A stretch of DNA of 64,000 nt. Source: Metallosphaera tengchongensis (GTDB taxonomy: Archaea; Thermoproteota; Thermoprotei_A; Sulfolobales; Sulfolobaceae). This document shows positions 45,276 to 53,287 of the stretch, piece by piece. The stretch's first letter is position 1, and the number at the start of each line of letters is the position of its first letter. A program made the translations under genes and the position numbers. The notes beneath the pieces are model-generated. The model ran no database searches, was not told the origin of the DNA, and was given only the letters and a program-made list of their open reading frames with translations. The stretch covers positions 1,779,501-1,843,500 of the forward strand of contig NZ_CP049074.1 of NCBI RefSeq assembly GCF_013343295.1, written 5' to 3'.

Positions 45276-45460
45276 CCTTAAGGGAGGAGTTATGAGTTTA
45301 ACTTTTAGAGGAAGCTCAGAATCTACTTCTCCTCGGTTATTCCTCTCACTCTCCATCCATGCCTTAGGAGCTAGGCTTTCCTCTGTCATCCTGAAATTCA
45401 GAGCTTGAAGAGGATCCTTTCCTTGAAATTCCCCACTAATAGTGAATAACACTTTTAGGT

Positions 45461-45478
45461 AAATAAATTGATTTATTT
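45461..45478 (+). promoter_or_regulatory. perfect AT palindrome directly before the MBL start codon
   Basis: AAATAAAT-TG-ATTTATTT, 8-bp inverted repeat ending one base before ATG 45480. May be an operator over the transcription start or simply AT-rich promoter DNA. Confidence 0.4.
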
Positions 45479-45479
45479 T

Positions 45480-46199
45480 ATGATGATATTCAGACAGCTC
45501 ATATCTAAAACGGGAGGGTGTGTAACATACGTTCTAGGTTGTACTCAGGCTGGTGAGCTCATAGTCGTTGATCCAAAGTTAGATATGGTGGACCAAGTGC
45601 TTGCTCTATCGGAGGGCCTTAAGATGAGGATATCCTATATAATTGATACGCATACCCATGCCGATCACGTTTCTGGATCTAAGAAGCTCTCGGAAATCAC
45701 CAAGGCTAACTTGTACATGCATGAGGCTACGAAAGTCAAGTTTGCAGAGAAGGTACGAGATGGCGAGCTTATAGTTGCTGGTAATACCAAAATTAAGTTC
45801 ATCCACACCCCGGGACATACCCCTGACAGTGCTTCCCTTTTGATAACTGATGTGAGGAGAGGCGACGAACCTTGGGCTGTCCTCACTGGGGATACCCTTT
45901 TCGTCGGTACAGTAGGAAGGATCGATATTGTTGGGGAGAACGCGGCTGAACGCCTCTTTGAAAGTCTGCAGAGGTTGAAGACCTTACCGGACTACGTGGA
46001 AGTTTACCCTGCACATATATCTGGTTCTGTATGCGGTTTCGGCCTTAGCGGTAAACCTTCATCTACCATAGGCTTTGAGAGGAGATATAACACCTTGTTT
46101 AGGTTGGAGGATAAAGAGAAATTCGTGAATAACTTAAGGTCCGCTAAGGCCTACAGACCAAAGGAGTTTGATGACAATATAAGGATGAACCTTGGTTAG
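45480..46199 (+). CDS. MBL-fold persulfide dioxygenase (ETHE1-like) / glyoxalase II family
   Basis: About 239 aa from ATG 45480. Metal site DTHTHADHVSGSKKL (T-H-x-H-x-D-H), IHTPGHTPDSASL, GDTLFVGTVGRID and the ETHE1-type PAHISGSVCGFGLSGKPSST followed by IGFERR. The absence of a C-terminal glyoxalase II domain and the SGKPSSTIGFE motif point to persulfide (glutathione-persulfide-type) dioxygenase activity, converting sulfane sulfur to sulfite with O2. This suits a sulfur-oxidising thermoacidophile. Not in an operon. Confidence 0.87.
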   Translation: MMIFRQLISKTGGCVTYVLGCTQAGELIVVDPKLDMVDQVLALSEGLKMRISYIIDTHTHADHVSGSKKLSEITKANLYMHEATKVKFAEKVRDGELIVAGNTKIKFIHTPGHTPDSASLLITDVRRGDEPWAVLTGDTLFVGTVGRIDIVGENAAERLFESLQRLKTLPDYVEVYPAHISGSVCGFGLSGKPSSTIGFERRYNTLFRLEDKEKFVNNLRSAKAYRPKEFDDNIRMNLG

Positions 46200-46212
46200 C
46201 GCATCAAGTTGC

Positions 46213-46248
46213 GTTCAACTACTCCATATAGTTCAACTACTCCATATA
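46213..46248 (+). repeat. two tandem 18-bp units
   Basis: GTTCAACTACTCCATATA occurs twice back to back, then GTTGG; followed by AGTTG-GTCGTA-CAACT, a small hairpin, 40-60 bp after the MBL stop. Confidence 0.6.
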
Positions 46249-46284
46249 GTTGGTCGTACAACTTTAGAGCTATAAAATGCCACA

Positions 46285-46535
46285 GGGGTTTGGCTTTCAT
46301 CGGATCTCATACTTGATATCAACCCTCAACCCTTGGGCTTCACGGGAGTCGAGCAGGTTTTCCTTCATCCTCCTCCGCCCCATTAGCGGGATAACCCCGA
46401 CCCACTTAGACGGAGTACCGTGTAAGTGGGGGAACCTGCACATTCTCAGGTAGATGTTCAATGACGCGTTCAACTGCCTGTCTAGTCTGGACCCACACCT
46501 CTAGCATTCAAAGGCCTTACCTACCTTTCGGGATA
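46285..46535 (-). pseudogene. tnpB C-terminal tail remnant, copy G (best preserved)
   Basis: One open minus-strand frame of about 68 codons: RCGSRLDRQLNASLNIYLRM (end of zinc ribbon plus RuvC-III-like D-x-N), CRFPHLHGTPSKWVGVIPLM, GRRRMKENLLDSREAQGLRV, DIKYEIR, stop. Starts immediately downstream of the trmB-type gene. Upstream tnpB sequence is missing. Confidence 0.8.
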
Positions 46536-46556
46536 GAGGTCAGTTGTTCAACAGGA

Positions 46557-47267
46557 CTACTGCACGACCTCAGGTTCACTAGGGACGTATATAAACCTGG
46601 ACGAGTTAAACGAAAATTTGAAATGTTCTATTGAATGGACTATACATCCTGGACAGCTCTCTACGGTGAGGTAACTCTCATCTGTGAAGATGACGCTTAC
46701 CTCATCGTCGAATATTAAGTATTTAGCTCCAATTGTGTCGCTTACCCTGATGTCACCTCTTAAATTTTTCACTCTCTTAACGTCTCCTTGGTCTACAACG
46801 AGCGTCAGGTCCCCTTGGAACCTCTCAAGGGCCTTCACTAGCCAGCCAGGAATTCCACGATAGACTCCCTTAATCGTCTTTGACTCGGAGATTCTGGTCT
46901 TAATGAAATTCATTACCTGCCTCCTTCCTTGAATAACTCCAGGGTTCTCCCCTCTTTTTATCTTAACAGCATTACGGATCTCGCTCTTTATTTCGTCAAC
47001 CTGATTAATCACGCTTTCCTTGTAATTTTCAAAGCTTAGGTTTGGATCAACCAACCTTATTCTCTTCGGCCTAGAGTTTATCACCTTCACAAACCCTTTC
47101 TTCTCTAGCCTTGATACTACTTCATACGTCTTTTGGTAAGGAACACCAGACACCTCAGAGAGGGTTTTCATCTTCGTTTCACAGAGGCTAACTATGGCTG
47201 AATAAACCTTGCTCTCGTAATTGGAGAAACCTATCCTCACCAGTTTCTCCTCCAATTCACCACTCAT
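46557..47267 (-). CDS. TrmB-family transcriptional regulator
   Basis: 236 aa. Winged helix at 8-75: NYESKVYSAIVSL, TLSEVSGVPYQKTYEVVSRL (recognition helix) and EKKGFVKVINSRPKRIRLVD, the TrmB pattern, then a helix and an effector-type domain with VYRGIPGWLVKALERF and a C-terminal HSIEHFKFSFNSS. It is divergent to an MFS gene 42 bp away, and an 8-bp palindrome covers its start codon, so it probably controls itself and the transporter, perhaps in response to a sugar or the transported compound. Confidence 0.85.
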   Translation of the reverse strand: MSGELEEKLVRIGFSNYESKVYSAIVSLCETKMKTLSEVSGVPYQKTYEVVSRLEKKGFVKVINSRPKRIRLVDPNLSFENYKESVINQVDEIKSEIRNAVKIKRGENPGVIQGRRQVMNFIKTRISESKTIKGVYRGIPGWLVKALERFQGDLTLVVDQGDVKRVKNLRGDIRVSDTIGAKYLIFDDEVSVIFTDESYLTVESCPGCIVHSIEHFKFSFNSSRFIYVPSEPEVVQ

Positions 47268-47274
47268 GGTGAAT
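47255..47274 (+). promoter_or_regulatory. palindromic operator in the trmB-type/MFS divergent region
   Basis: ATTCACCA-CTCA-TGGTGAAT, perfect 8-bp inverted repeat, covers the ATG of the TrmB-type gene and lies 35 bp before the MFS ATG. A related half site ATTCATCATACATGAA overlaps the MFS start. Confidence 0.6.
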
Positions 47275-47309
47275 AATTCTAATCTATTTCTTAAAAGGAT
47301 TCATCATAC

Positions 47310-48458
47310 ATGAAAATATCTTTTCACGTTTTCACGGTGATGGTCTTTCTCACTGGACTATTCTTGGGAGTACTTAGGCTAGCGTATCCAGTTATTGAGA
47401 TCAACTCCTACTCATATGTCCTTTACTCCCTCATAGTGTTCGGGGTCGTTAAGTCCATAATGAACTATGTTTCTGGCCACCTCTCGGACTTTATTGGAAG
47501 AAAGAAAGTCCTCCTTCTTGGATGGTTGGCAGCATTGCCCATATCAGTATTTGGTCTGTTCAGGAGCTCCGAGGTCTTGATTTTACTTACAGCTTTTCTG
47601 GGGGTTAACCAAGCCCTCACTTGGACGACCACTGTTACGTCACAGATAGACCTCACTGGAAAGAAAAGGGCAGGTTTGGCTGCTGGATTTAACGAGACTT
47701 TCGGATATTTAGGAGTTGCCCTTGGAAACTTCATCGCGGGAATTCTTATCGAAAGTGAAATCTCCCCTTACCTCTTCCTGCTCTTTACCTCGCTACTGGC
47801 ACTCTCCATAGGTAGCTCTGTAAGGGAAACTAAGCCAAGCCAAGGCGTTACCTCTAGGCTCAGCCTCACATCTCCCCTATTAATTGGAATGGCTGGGCTC
47901 CTGGAAAAATTTGTTGATGCGTTCTTTTGGGTTCTGGTTCCCCTCTACCTGTATCTAGAGAAACAGAGTCCTCTGGAAATAGCCACTATAGTTACAATAT
48001 ATTCCATGAGTTGGGCTAGCCTTCAGACACCAATGGGGCACATCAGCGATGTGAGGGGAAGGACTGGAATCATCTTAATTGGGTTTACCTTAATGTCTAT
48101 TGGGGTAGCGTCCTTTCCGCTCAATTATTACCTATCAGCCTTGATTTCAGGAATTGGGATGGCCATGGTTTATCCAACTCTGATTGCCCTCGTTAATGAC
48201 GATGCCGACATCGCTGTTAGGGGGAGGGCTCTGGGAGTTTATAGGCTACTGAGAGACGGCGGATACGCCATTGCCGGGTTGTTCTTCTTCTTTACTTACC
48301 ACACCCCTTCGTGGTCAATCGTGGTTGTAGTTATGTGTCAAATCCTGGCAATGATTACAATCTCATGGCGTTCAAGGATAAGGATTTCTCAGAAGATTGA
48401 CCTGTTAAAATCCAAATTATTCTCAAAAGGAAACGGAAATTACCGAGGTTGGTCTTAG
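47310..48458 (+). CDS. MFS transporter controlled by a divergent TrmB-type regulator
   Basis: 382 aa, 12 TM helices. GHLSDFIGRKKVLLLGWL (loop 2-3 motif A) and GHISDVRGRTGIILIGF (loop 8-9), with NQALTWTTTVTSQIDLTGKK around residue 100 as in MFS sugar or metabolite exporters. The basic C-terminus (SKLFSKGNGNYRGWS) is cytoplasmic. Leaderless or near-leaderless: TCTTAAAAG is about 20-25 bp upstream. Substrate unknown. Confidence 0.87.
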   Translation: MKISFHVFTVMVFLTGLFLGVLRLAYPVIEINSYSYVLYSLIVFGVVKSIMNYVSGHLSDFIGRKKVLLLGWLAALPISVFGLFRSSEVLILLTAFLGVNQALTWTTTVTSQIDLTGKKRAGLAAGFNETFGYLGVALGNFIAGILIESEISPYLFLLFTSLLALSIGSSVRETKPSQGVTSRLSLTSPLLIGMAGLLEKFVDAFFWVLVPLYLYLEKQSPLEIATIVTIYSMSWASLQTPMGHISDVRGRTGIILIGFTLMSIGVASFPLNYYLSALISGIGMAMVYPTLIALVNDDADIAVRGRALGVYRLLRDGGYAIAGLFFFFTYHTPSWSIVVVVMCQILAMITISWRSRIRISQKIDLLKSKLFSKGNGNYRGWS

Positions 48459-48489
48459 AGTTCCGTCGAGGGGCAGAGATCCTGTAACT

Positions 48490-49128
48490 CTAGCTCCCGT
48501 AAGCTAATTCCTTAGCCCTCTCTAGCACCTTAACTAACATTTCATTGGTCAACCTCCCTGTGTTTACGTTCCTGGGACTGGGGTGGTAGGAGCCTAAAAC
48601 CCAGACTCCGTTTATTAGGACTTGAGCTCCATGGGAGAACTTAGCGGATGGAACAACGTAACCTAGGCCTCGAAAGGCATCCAGGAGAGAGTCCCACGCT
48701 AGCTTGCCCAAGGCTACGTAGACTCTAACGTTTTTAAGTAAAGTTATCTCCTCCTTCAGGTATTCCAAACAGTTCTCAATCTCCTGCCTTGTTGGTCTGT
48801 TCTCAGGAGGGGCACACTTCACAGCAGAGGTAATGTATACCTTAAGCACCAGCCCGTCATCTCTCGACTCTGATGTCGGTTTGTTGGCTAAGCCAGTATC
48901 ATGCAGGGCCCTCGTCAAGTTGTTGGCGCTCCTATCTCCAGTGAACATCCTCCCAGTCCTGTTCCCTCCGTGTCCTGCCGGAGCTAGACCGACTAGAGCT
49001 ATCCTGGAGAATGGATCACCGTTAGGGGGAACAGGTCTTCTCCAATAACCTTGGGGAAAGGACTCCCTATACTGGACTAGCCTGTGGCACTTTCTACAGG
49101 AGACTAACCTGTTAACGAAACTTTCCAT
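48490..49128 (-). CDS. type B (UdgB-like, family 5) uracil-DNA glycosylase with Fe-S cluster
   Basis: 212 aa from ATG 49128; a TTG 17 codons upstream is possible but adds no conserved sequence. Cluster cysteines C11-x2-C14 (SCRKCHRL) plus VKCAPPENRP and IENC; motif A GLAPAGHGGNRTGRMFTGD (an Ala where family 4 has the Glu/Asn), motif 3 GSYHPSPRNVNTG. It removes uracil, and in this family hypoxanthine, from DNA, important at high temperature and acidity. Confidence 0.9.
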   Translation of the reverse strand: MESFVNRLVSCRKCHRLVQYRESFPQGYWRRPVPPNGDPFSRIALVGLAPAGHGGNRTGRMFTGDRSANNLTRALHDTGLANKPTSESRDDGLVLKVYITSAVKCAPPENRPTRQEIENCLEYLKEEITLLKNVRVYVALGKLAWDSLLDAFRGLGYVVPSAKFSHGAQVLINGVWVLGSYHPSPRNVNTGRLTNEMLVKVLERAKELAYGS

Positions 49129-49186
49129 GTGGATGTGAGAGTTAGGAAGATCAAAAGGTTTCCCTAGGACTGAGGACAATTTGATG

Positions 49187-49225
49187 ACTTCACAAAGGAA
49201 GCCTCGCCTTTGGGGAGGAAGTCAG
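49187..49225 (+). repeat. dispersed TnpB-type hairpin repeat
   Basis: GACTTCACAAAGGAAGCCTC then GCCTTTGGGGAGGAAGTCAG. Note GACTTC...GAAGTC, a 6-bp outer stem around the hairpin. 60 bp before the thioesterase start. Confidence 0.75.
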
Positions 49226-49287
49226 TTGTGAGGGACACGTAATAGGTTAGAATTAGCTTTAATTGAGGAATCGAGCTCTTCTAAACA

Positions 49288-49662
49288 ATGCAGAAGAGAA
49301 GCCCCTTCGTGGAGCATCTAAACATTAACGTGGAGGAAGTTAGGGATGGATATGCAAGAGTTTCCTCCATTGTCTCAGAGGTTCACCTCAACACTCACGG
49401 GAGCGCCCACGGTTCCTTCCTTTTCGCCTTGGCTGACACTGCCTTCGAATACGTGAGCAACTTCTCGAGGGACTCCGTAGCCCTCCACATGGACGTGGAC
49501 TTTAGGAGACCAGCGTTTAAAGGAGAGAGGGTAACCGCTGAGGCCTACCTAGAGAGCTCAGGGAAGACAACCTCTTTGTATAGAATTTTGGTTAAGAACT
49601 CGGAAGGAAAGGTCTTAGCGTACTTGACAGCCCTAGCTTACCATCTAGACGGGAGGAATTAG
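49288..49662 (+). CDS. PaaI-type hotdog thioesterase
   Basis: 124 aa, one hotdog domain. VHLNTHGSAHGSFLFALADT (H-G-G-x-x-F-x-x-A-D region with the catalytic Asp), then DVDFRRPAFKGERVTAEA, and SLYRILVKNSEGKVLAYLTA. Hydrolyses an acyl-CoA, in the PaaI group often phenylacetyl-CoA-type thioesters. It is read after the repeat at 49187; no operon partner. Confidence 0.87.
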   Translation: MQKRSPFVEHLNINVEEVRDGYARVSSIVSEVHLNTHGSAHGSFLFALADTAFEYVSNFSRDSVALHMDVDFRRPAFKGERVTAEAYLESSGKTTSLYRILVKNSEGKVLAYLTALAYHLDGRN

Positions 49663-50046
49663 TGAGTTGTTCGTGGATGCTTGTGAGTTAAGCCCACCGG
49701 CATGGTTAGGATCGTTGGAGGACATTTAGGTGCGGTTCTTCTTTTAACTTTGTTGTCTAACCCGCTATATACCCTTCTTAAGAGTTGTCACGACTTAGTA
49801 AGAGTCTGCACGACATTGTAAATATTTAAAAGCTTAATTATCAAAAATACATGCTTTTAAAAAACCTTAGTCCGTAATACAAACTGTTATCCTGCTAGTG
49901 AAATTAAAACATAACATTCTCATCGCTGAAGTATTTAATACTTTTAAGCAATAACCCCCATCTGCAAATATAGAAAAGGACATATACTGTGTATTACAGA
50001 TGAAATATTAAAAATGAACTTTTAATAGAAAAGAAAATTGAGAAAA
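49663..50046. other. AT-rich non-coding region before the small membrane peptide
   Basis: From about 49780 the base composition drops sharply to AT-rich, unlike either flank, and stays so to about 51480. No ORF here; several TATA-like runs (AATATTTAAAAGC at 49819, TATTTAATAC at 49930). Confidence 0.5.
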
Positions 50047-50184
50047 ATGAGGTTAAATCCAATCCAAATCTATAACATTGGGAAGGTAGTTGCGCTGGTG
50101 GGGAGCGCCACGCTTTTGTTATTGGCAGCTCATGGGATAATTATACACGCAGGGGTTGCAGATAATCCTGTAGGCTCAGGATAA
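50047..50184 (+). CDS. 45-aa single-span membrane peptide
   Basis: MRLNPIQIYNIGKVVALVGS then ATLLLLAAHGIIIHAGVADN and PVGSG. One TM helix (about 13-37) with two histidines, short tails. Preceded by AT-rich promoter-like DNA and followed by a T-run (AATTTTTTACC) that would terminate transcription. Too short for standard gene callers. Could be a respiratory-complex accessory peptide, a toxin/bacteriocin-like peptide or a regulator of its neighbour; none is proven. Confidence 0.5.
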   Translation: MRLNPIQIYNIGKVVALVGSATLLLLAAHGIIIHAGVADNPVGSG

Positions 50185-50322
50185 ATTTTTTACCAGCTGG
50201 GATTACTTTTTCTTAAAATAAAATAATTTTTATTCTTGAATTTAGATTTATTCGTGTTTTCCTTGTTGGGATGATTAGGGAAATCCTTTAATAGATGCGA
50301 ATAAGAGTAAATTGTTAGATTG

Positions 50323-51375
50323 ATGGCTAAATACGATTCTAGGGTTATAGCAAGGGTTCTTCAGTACGTTCAGCATCTGGGTGATTTAAACCCTAGAATT
50401 ATAGGTGCGTTATCTGGGGTCAGAAATGCTGAAGAAATACTGGGAAATTTAAGAAATTTGTATGGGCTCAATCCACTAGCGAGATGGGAAGCCCTTGGGC
50501 TCGATTATTTTTATATAGAGATGAAAGCAAATCCTAAGATTTCTTTACTGGATTTATATAACGTTATGGATGGTCATCTGGTTTTAATAGCTAGGAACGA
50601 CCGTTATCCCGAAAGGATAAAGTCGCTATTTTATTTTCCAACAGGTATTGAATTTCAGTCTTTATTCGAAAAAATGGTGGATAACTATATTATATCTGAA
50701 TATTCAATCCATAAAATGAAAAAGATAATGTACTATGCGATGGATTTTTCTGAGCTCGATTTCGTGTCATTGAGGTTTAAGAAGAGCATTGTGGATTATC
50801 CAAGAGATCCATTAGAACTTCCAAATATTTCCGATGGTTTCAAGCCGGACTGGTTAGATTTATTTATAATAGGCAAAAAACAAGAAATAAATACAATTTC
50901 ACTAAAAGAAATAGCAAAATTAGCCGGTGTTCCCTATAGAAATGCTCTCTATCATTACCAAAAACATGTAATAGGAAAAGGTCTCGTAAGAGGAAACGCA
51001 TTCAGAATCAAAGACTTACAAAATATAAGGGTAATATTGACGTTTGGTAAAAATGAAGAAGTTATTAAAGATTTGTCTAAAATCCTGACTTTATCTTACG
51101 CTTTCGAAACGTCGGATAACAAGGTTATTGCTAATGTGTATTGCGATGACTACTTCCTAGGGGATGTGTTGGATTACATCTCTTACACTATGTGGAAGCA
51201 TAAACATAATATAGACGTTTCAGTTCATGCGTTTCTTCCGAGGTTCAAATACTTGCTAACTGCTTCAATACCTTATGAACACTATGACAAGCATGGTAAA
51301 TGGGTAGTTAATAAAGGACTGATTTCCGAAAAGATCGATTCGTTGAGTAAAAAAATCGAATTATTGCAGTTTTAG
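50323..51375 (+). CDS. HTH transcriptional regulator of unknown family in an AT-rich island
   Basis: 350 aa from ATG 50323 (a TTG precedes it). CCTTTAATAG at about 50285 is the likely TATA box. The N-terminal part resembles a winged helix, and a clear second HTH lies near 195-225: ISLKEIAKLAGVPYRNALYH, YQKHVIGKGLVRGNAFRI. A C-terminal domain with repeated strands (VILTFGKNEEVIKDLSKILT; VIANVYCDDYFLGDVLDYIS) looks like an effector-binding RAM/ACT-type fold. Codon use is much more AT-rich than in neighbouring genes, a sign of recent transfer. Confidence 0.65.
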   Translation: MAKYDSRVIARVLQYVQHLGDLNPRIIGALSGVRNAEEILGNLRNLYGLNPLARWEALGLDYFYIEMKANPKISLLDLYNVMDGHLVLIARNDRYPERIKSLFYFPTGIEFQSLFEKMVDNYIISEYSIHKMKKIMYYAMDFSELDFVSLRFKKSIVDYPRDPLELPNISDGFKPDWLDLFIIGKKQEINTISLKEIAKLAGVPYRNALYHYQKHVIGKGLVRGNAFRIKDLQNIRVILTFGKNEEVIKDLSKILTLSYAFETSDNKVIANVYCDDYFLGDVLDYISYTMWKHKHNIDVSVHAFLPRFKYLLTASIPYEHYDKHGKWVVNKGLISEKIDSLSKKIELLQF

Positions 51376-51515
51376 GATACATGTGTTTTTAAGATATAAT
51401 TAACTGTATACTTAGTCTAATTATCGCTTTATCTTCTCATACCTTTGGCTCACTGAAAATTCGATTACTTGGTTTATTTGCAAAAAGATTTAAAGTTGCA
51501 CGTAAACTCCATCTT

Positions 51516-52427
51516 ATGTCAATCTGTCCGGTCTGTAGGTTTAGATCCAACAACTGGGGAGATGTGGCCTCTCACATCCACGACATGACGTCAAGGAGCG
51601 ATCCCCCTCACGTCATGTGGTTGAACAGGAACCTCTCCTCTAGGGAGGTCTCATCCCAGGAACTGGCTGGGACTTTGGAGGATTACTTCTCCCTGAAAGG
51701 GGGCCTATCTTCCTGGATAAGGGGGAAGGTAATAGAGAAGATTTACGGGGAGAGACCTCACCCCTTCATACTGGCCATGCAGAAACCAAACAGGGCGGTC
51801 CTTCTAGGGTACGTGATAGAACACAGGCACTTCCTTAGGAACTGGATAAGGGTGCTCTCAATGATAGTCTACAAGACCGACAAGGACGACGTGGCGAGAT
51901 ATGAGCTGGAGAACATAAGCCAGGAGTTCTTAGGGAACGGGTCTCCACCGCACTACGAACTACTCATAAGGATGGGGGAGAGTCTGGGGCTCACCAGAGA
52001 CGAGATCATGTCCTACGACCCATTACCTTCAACCTCCTCCTCCATTAAGGTGTGGAGGAACATAGCCGAAACCAGAAGTTGGGTGGAGACCATGGCCTCC
52101 ATGCACAGTATGGAGTTAATCGCTGACAAGAGTCTGAGGAACTACGGTAGTAAAATGCACTACTTCAACCCGTCAATCCTCACAGACCAGGATTACCCAG
52201 ACGCGGTGAAGAAGTTCCTGGCCGAGGGCTATAACGCTGACGAATACCACGCTTGGAAGGCCCTCGAACTCGTGGAGAAGTACTCCCAAGAGCTTGGGGT
52301 CGTTGAAGACGTACAAGTTTCATTCCTAAGGTCCTTGGACGCCCTCTCCAAGTACCTTATGGCGAGGCTTGAGAGGGCCATGGAGTTCGACCCTAACCTC
52401 ATTAAGTTCGTGGAGGCGGTAACATGA
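51516..52427 (+). CDS. zinc-finger protein with TenA/PqqC-like (heme-oxygenase-fold) body
   Basis: 303 aa. N-terminal C2H2-type finger: C4-x2-C7-x12-H20 with H22/H32 nearby ([20 protein letters not shown]). The rest is all-helical: [45 protein letters not shown]...[12 protein letters not shown] and [20 protein letters not shown], a Glu/His spacing like the metal-binding helices of TenA/PqqC/CADD-type di-iron enzymes. Its stop overlaps the start of the next gene (ATGA). Reaction unknown; the finger-oxidase fusion is unusual. Confidence 0.65.
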   Translation: MSICPVCRFRSNNWGDVASHIHDMTSRSDPPHVMWLNRNLSSREVSSQELAGTLEDYFSLKGGLSSWIRGKVIEKIYGERPHPFILAMQKPNRAVLLGYVIEHRHFLRNWIRVLSMIVYKTDKDDVARYELENISQEFLGNGSPPHYELLIRMGESLGLTRDEIMSYDPLPSTSSSIKVWRNIAETRSWVETMASMHSMELIADKSLRNYGSKMHYFNPSILTDQDYPDAVKKFLAEGYNADEYHAWKALELVEKYSQELGVVEDVQVSFLRSLDALSKYLMARLERAMEFDPNLIKFVEAVT

Positions 52428-52741
52428 AGGTAATAACTAACGGAAGGGAGACTGGTAAGAAAGAGACAGGATGTGCCCTCTGCGGTGGCACTTGGGGGTC
52501 TTACTATGAAGATGTTGAAGACCAAAGCATGTTCTTCTGTTGCGACCTCTGTGCAAAGGCATTCATCAACACAGTGAACGAGGTTAAAAAGAGGACGGGG
52601 TGGGATCACCTGGATCAGCTGGAGCTTAAGGGCAACTATTATACCGGTAGGACATGCGTAGCCAGAAGGGAGGGCAAGGAGTACAAGTTTTACGTGAAGT
52701 TCAATGATGAAGCGGACATAGAGACCTTCAGAGAGTTGTAG
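52424..52741 (+). CDS. Ta0938-like small zinc-binding protein
   Basis: 105 aa. Two cysteine pairs: C17-A-L-C20 ([20 protein letters not shown]) and [13 protein letters not shown] near residue 39, a TRASH-like treble-clef arrangement, followed by a beta-rich half with [13 protein letters not shown]. This resembles the structurally characterised Thermoplasma protein Ta0938. Coupled by ATGA to the zinc-finger/TenA-like gene, so the two likely act together, for instance in metal supply to the partner or in binding it. Confidence 0.65.
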   Translation: MKVITNGRETGKKETGCALCGGTWGSYYEDVEDQSMFFCCDLCAKAFINTVNEVKKRTGWDHLDQLELKGNYYTGRTCVARREGKEYKFYVKFNDEADIETFREL

Positions 52742-52779
52742 GTAAAATTGTCTATCCATACGTTCATACTGGCACCGCA

Positions 52780-52995
52780 ATGGTGTTCCGGGTCAAGTGT
52801 GAGGACTCGGTCCTCAGCTGCTCACATGGTTTCAGGGCAAGGTTCATAGAACTCTTAGAACACAACGAATGTGGTCGTGTCACCAGCTTTAAGAGTAGAG
52901 GTACTACGTTGATTCTCCACTTTTACCCTTTTTCCCACAAGGATTTGCGTAGAAAAGGGTTTTCAATGGAATTAGATTATCGTGATCCTGCGTAG
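52780..52995 (+). CDS. small protein of unknown function
   Basis: 71 aa: MVFRVKCEDSVLSCSHGFRA, then RFIELLEHNECGRVTSFKSR and a basic tail. Starts 38 bp after the Ta0938-like gene and may be the third gene of that operon. Three cysteines, predicted alpha/beta. No homologue recognised; could also be a chance ORF. Confidence 0.4.
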   Translation: MVFRVKCEDSVLSCSHGFRARFIELLEHNECGRVTSFKSRGTTLILHFYPFSHKDLRRKGFSMELDYRDPA

Positions 52996-53120
52996 AGGAT
53001 GACAGCTGAAGGGACGGAGTTGGACTTAGTCTCAGTAGGGAATGTGCCCCATCGAAGTAAGACTCGAGTTAGAAACTTCTGGAGAGAAGCAAGGATTCAG
53101 ACACAACTAGTTAGCTAACA

Positions 53121-53172
53121 AGATCAAAAAAGACAAGGGAAGCCTCACCCTTTAGGGCAGGGAGGAAGTCAG
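53121..53172 (+). repeat. dispersed TnpB-type hairpin repeat, near-consensus copy
   Basis: AGATCAAAAAAGACAAGGGA then AGCCTCACCCTTTAGGGCAG and GGAGGAAGTCAG, one of the best hairpins. Lies 115 bp before the CAP-domain gene. Confidence 0.8.
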
Positions 53173-53287
53173 TATCGTTAAGATGCGGGATTTAGCTCCT
53201 ATTTGTTGCTATCATTCTCACCTTTACTACTTAGAGTGTCCCACGGGTATGAGAGCAGTTATTAGACCATCTTCATAGAAGATAACT

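Noticed and set aside
46213-46248. Start of a CRISPR-like or satellite array
   Set aside because: Only two 18-bp units without spacers.
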